Part shown: positions 61,993 to 64,000 of the stretch, piece by piece
How the letters are laid out: each line of letters opens with the position of its first letter
How positions within the stretch are numbered: position 1 is the first letter of the stretch
Assembly (NCBI RefSeq): GCF_029227915.1
Contig: NC_079880.1
Coordinates: 15,454,001-15,518,000 of the forward strand
Reading direction: 5' to 3'
DNA: 64,000 bases
Origin: Hydractinia symbiolongicarpus
Lineage: Eukaryota > Cnidaria > Hydrozoa > Anthoathecata > Hydractiniidae
The notes under the pieces: generated by a model
The model's input: the letters and a program-made list of their open reading frames with translations, nothing else
The model's database searches: none
Told to the model about the DNA's origin: nothing
Position numbers and translations under genes: made by a program

Positions 61993-62584
61993 TCAAGAAC
62001 CGTATAACCCCTAGGATGTTTCAGACGTATGTACAAGCAAGCATGCTGGGATTTTTTGAGTTGGGCCTTGATCTCCTCCCAATCAGAGATCAGGTTCGTC
62101 TCTCCATCAATCATCTTCATGTCCGAGCGCTCACTCGAATACCACACAAAAAGCTACTTCTTTTGTCTCCGCAAGTTCTTCGGCAAAGCGGTGTATGATT
62201 GTGTCAAGAGCCAGAGGCTGTGCTTTTGTTTTCGACCGCTTATGGTCAATTCAAGTAAGGATTGTCTCCGCTTATTAAGAGACTCATCGGCGATCATATC
62301 ATCTACGATGAAAAGAGTATCCTCCCCTGCCAGGGCTGATGACAACTTCTGGATCCAGTAGAACAACTGGTCCCCGGGGTCGATCTAGAACACGTAATCA
62401 TCCTTTCAGAGGAACGATCTCTCGAGGTATGTCCTGTTCCACTGGGTGGTTGGACAGAGTATGATAATGTTTCAGAGCTGGTACTTGTACTCGTTCTCAA
62501 GTAGATGCAATACACGTTGCGACCACAACTTGTTGGCCCTGTGAAAATTGCTGTGTGTGGTTGTAGCACCACATCGAGAGTCAT
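61993..62584 (-). pseudogene. Packaging ATPase, copy B
   Basis: Starts MTLDVVLQPHTAIF directly after GCAATAA, with Walker A cut at GPTSCG by a frameshift that removes the Lys-Thr. Walker B (DTLFIVDDM) and LLTQSYTALPKNLRRQKK follow in another frame. A TAG at 62154-62156 comes directly after RRQKK and the conserved tail (LFVWYSSERSDMKMID, HPRGYTVLE) continues in that frame to 61993. It is non-functional. Confidence 0.75.
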
Positions 62585-62661
62585 TTATTGCTAACGCAGT
62601 CCGCGACTTCCTCGGGTCGTGTCTGCCTTACGACAAACACGACTTTTTTCACTAGGGTTAT

Positions 62662-62847
62662 TTATTCCGAGGGGCAAATACTACTACCCTTACAGTCTTT
62701 GCAGCGGGATCTTCTCTTTTCATGGGGGCATATTTGACTACCCTTGCAGTCTTTGCAGTAGGATCTTTGCCTTTTATGAGGGCAAATACCACTCCCCTTA
62801 CAGTCTTTGCGAAACCTCAGGCTTACAAAACAACTTTTACTGGACAC
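62662..62847 (-). CDS. Tandem zinc-knuckle protein (CKDCKGS-ICPH repeats)
   Basis: 61 residues, with three repeats of 18 residues of the form C-K-D-C-K-G-S-x-I-C-P-H-(basic)6. Each has three Cys and one His, so each repeat could hold one zinc. The repeats are nearly identical in DNA, so number may vary by slippage. It lies between the ATPase and the small membrane gene, where family 2 has its Cys-pair proteins. Possibly the surviving end of a larger zinc protein. Confidence 0.5.
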   Translation of the reverse strand: MSSKSCFVSLRFRKDCKGSGICPHKRQRSYCKDCKGSQICPHEKRRSRCKDCKGSSICPSE

Positions 62848-62862
62848 TGGACGGAACCATCT

Positions 62863-63106
62863 CTATTTTGGAGGCATCATAGAACGTTTGTACCAGCCTT
62901 GCTTTATCGCATAATCTTCAAATAATATTGCCCCCGTCATATACCCAGCAAGCTGTAGCCCATCCTCCAGGTCCATTTTAGCTCCTGGTCTAGAAACACC
63001 CAGCGCCTTTTTTTGCATCTAGTGCTAGGAGGATAGTATAGGACACTAGTCTGATTGACTCCCATAGAGAGTCAACGACTTCTTTCTGGTACTCTTTGCT
63101 GCTCAT
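62863..63106 (-). pseudogene. Small membrane protein, copy B, one frameshift
   Basis: Starts with a SSKEYQKEVVDSLWESIRLVS segment after ATATAATAAAGC, shifts in a lysine run at about 63015, then reads ALGVSRPGAKMDLEDGLQLA and GAILFEDYAIKQGWYKR. Clear homologue of the intact 24543-24812 gene. Confidence 0.65.
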
Positions 63107-63113
63107 GCTTTAT

Positions 63114-63330
63114 TATATACGAGGGTTTAACGCATTTTGAACATGTCAATTTGAGTCTGGGCGTGGGGCTTTTGCTCTTTCTGCTACTCTTGGTGATGAC
63201 GCGTTGGCTCTGCTGCGGAGCCTCTGGGAGTCTGATTCTGCTTAATAAAACATATGACACCAGCCGCTGCTATGACAATACAAACAAGGCCCCCAGCACC
63301 ATAAGAACTACTTCCTCCTACTCTTTTTCT
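63114..63330 (-). pseudogene. Single-span membrane protein remnant, copy B
   Basis: Membrane stretch GAGGLVCIVIAAAGVICFIK followed by a polar Pro/Gln-rich tail, equivalent to GVGAIAVIDVGVGVWYML in 24839-25158 and at the same place in the gene order. The N-terminal WNRKNK part is not found, and stops occur in the tail. Confidence 0.45.
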
Positions 63331-63525
63331 TCAGAGAATACTGATGAAAATCTGGGAGGCATTCAAATTCCCTCTGCCAGCATACTTTATCGCATTCATA
63401 TGTGGAGTCACCACTAAATCACATGCCTGCGGTGGAAAGCGATCTGCTGCAGGCGTCAGGATTTCCAGAGCTCGTGAATGAGAGCCACCGTTAATACCAC
63501 CCCAATCTGTATACCGCGCCTTCAC
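63331..63525 (-). CDS. Conserved small Polinton protein with ADRFPPQAC motif, copy B
   Basis: 64 residues starting MKARYTDWGGINGG, with ILTPAADRFPPQACDLVVT and NAIKYAGRGNLNAS, matching 3567-3869 of copy A. The Lys/Ser-rich N-terminal extension of A is absent, consistent with the deletion of the preceding gene's end. Confidence 0.5.
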   Translation of the reverse strand: MKARYTDWGGINGGSHSRALEILTPAADRFPPQACDLVVTPHMNAIKYAGRGNLNASQIFISIL

Positions 63526-63548
63526 TCTGCTTTCACACTATAAATTTG

Positions 63549-63785
63549 CTACATTGTTTCCACGTTCAAACACTTCATGGAATCCTTGATGATCGGATCG
63601 TCCTCTATATCCTTTCTCAGACCCTCAGCACTATCAAGTTGAACTACATTCCCCACGGCCTTGGCGTACATGCTAATCGTGTGTGAGGACAGTGCCTTGG
63701 CTGTTTTTTCTCCCTTCTTGTGGATCTCACGCTGAACATATTCCGTATACGCTTTCTCGATCACCTCATCTATTTCGCTCAGCAT
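63549..63785 (-). CDS. Fragment of the anchored Polinton protein, copy B
   Basis: 78 residues: MLSEIDEVIEKAYTEYVQRE, GEKTAKALSSHTISMYAKA, GLRKDIEDDPIIKDSM, matching the middle of 3796-4428. The N-terminal membrane span (after MLND in A) and about 60 following residues are deleted, and the end is cut after DSM. Confidence 0.55.
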   Translation of the reverse strand: MLSEIDEVIEKAYTEYVQREIHKKGEKTAKALSSHTISMYAKAVGNVVQLDSAEGLRKDIEDDPIIKDSMKCLNVETM

Positions 63786-64000
63786 GTTCTTTTTTCAAAA
63801 CAAAACCCTCGTAAGGGATCCCTCTCGGTGTTTGTTGTTTTGTTGTTGTTGCTTGAAACCAGAGTGTTTTTCTGAATGTCGTGCTTGTACTACGCATTAC
63901 TGAGCACTTAAGGGAGCACTTTCAGAGGCCGTTCCTAGCACTGACATTTAACCGGCGTTTTGGATGACACATTTTTACTATATATCGAGCTTCGTATATA
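63786..64000. other. Gene-free Polinton region shared with copy A
   Basis: Matches A 4429-4890 with deletions, including AAAACCCTCG, GTTTGTTGTTTTG runs and the GAGCACTTTCAGAGGCCG block. Continues past the window. Confidence 0.5.

Larger units (their letters stand above)
55610..64000. mobile_element. Family-1 Polinton, copy B (left part; continues beyond the window)
   Basis: The left end AGTAAGGGAAAGTCCCATACT is homologous to the inverted right end of copy A. The gene order is terminal remnant, capsid-region genes, coiled-coil gene, capsid-like fragment, HNH fragment, small membrane gene, integrase, then the minus-strand BRO, ATPase and small genes as in copy A. Homology to A 1-4890 runs to the window edge. 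Almost every gene is broken. Confidence 0.75.

Overview
The window is AT-rich, repeat-dense animal nuclear DNA. Nearly every recognisable gene belongs to a mobile element. Two Polinton/Maverick-like (virus-like, protein-primed DNA polymerase) families, CR1/L2-like LINEs with an esterase ORF1, a tRNA-headed SINE and foldback DNA transposons point to a metazoan, most likely a cnidarian. That assignment is an inference from element content; no host marker gene was found.

Layout. (1) 1-12421: right-hand part of a family-1 Polinton, copy A. From left to right it holds the integrase end (+), then on the minus strand an unknown gene, a BRO protein, a packaging ATPase, small structural or membrane genes, an HNH-like gene, DNA polymerase B (split by a LINE at about 6316-8947) and a terminal gene ending at the terminal inverted repeat. 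(2) 12590-18669: host repeats, namely a roughly 600-bp tandem array dense in GACGTC, a G-rich minisatellite and an 81-bp minisatellite. (3) 18676-35372: a family-2 Polinton with both terminal inverted repeats and a candidate 6-bp target duplication (AGGGGA). It carries decayed polB, ATPase, zinc-binding proteins, an MSV199/DUF3627 protein, a coiled-coil membrane protein and capsid-region genes, and is itself invaded by a SINE and a 4.7-kb LINE. (4) 35479-40870: a long (GAA)n tract and two more minus-strand LINEs. (5) 40871-55609: host non-coding DNA with an AACGTT repeat block, a 1.65-kb Mutator-like foldback element with a 9-bp duplication, a 553-bp MITE, tRNA-like pseudogenes and small foldbacks. 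(6) 55610-64000: left-hand part of a second family-1 Polinton, copy B, in the same orientation as A and heavily decayed. It supplies the gene set missing from A (capsid-region genes, coiled-coil protein, integrase N-terminus) and overlaps A from integrase to the small-gene block.

How the genes fit together. In Polintons the integrase inserts the genome, the protein-primed PolB copies it from the inverted repeats, and the FtsK/A32-type ATPase would package it into a capsid. Families 1 and 2 share the ATPase and several small membrane or zinc proteins but carry very different polymerases. Family 1 has a zinc finger and a Vsr-like nuclease module in PolB; family 2 does not. No integrase or full capsid gene was found in family 2.

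The most interesting non-coding signals are four 27-nt (9-9-9) hairpins with covarying stems at gene 3' ends, a 22-bp perfect palindrome that carries both start codons of a divergent gene pair, a recurrent AATAAA motif just before start codons, and long perfect palindromes inside decayed genes.
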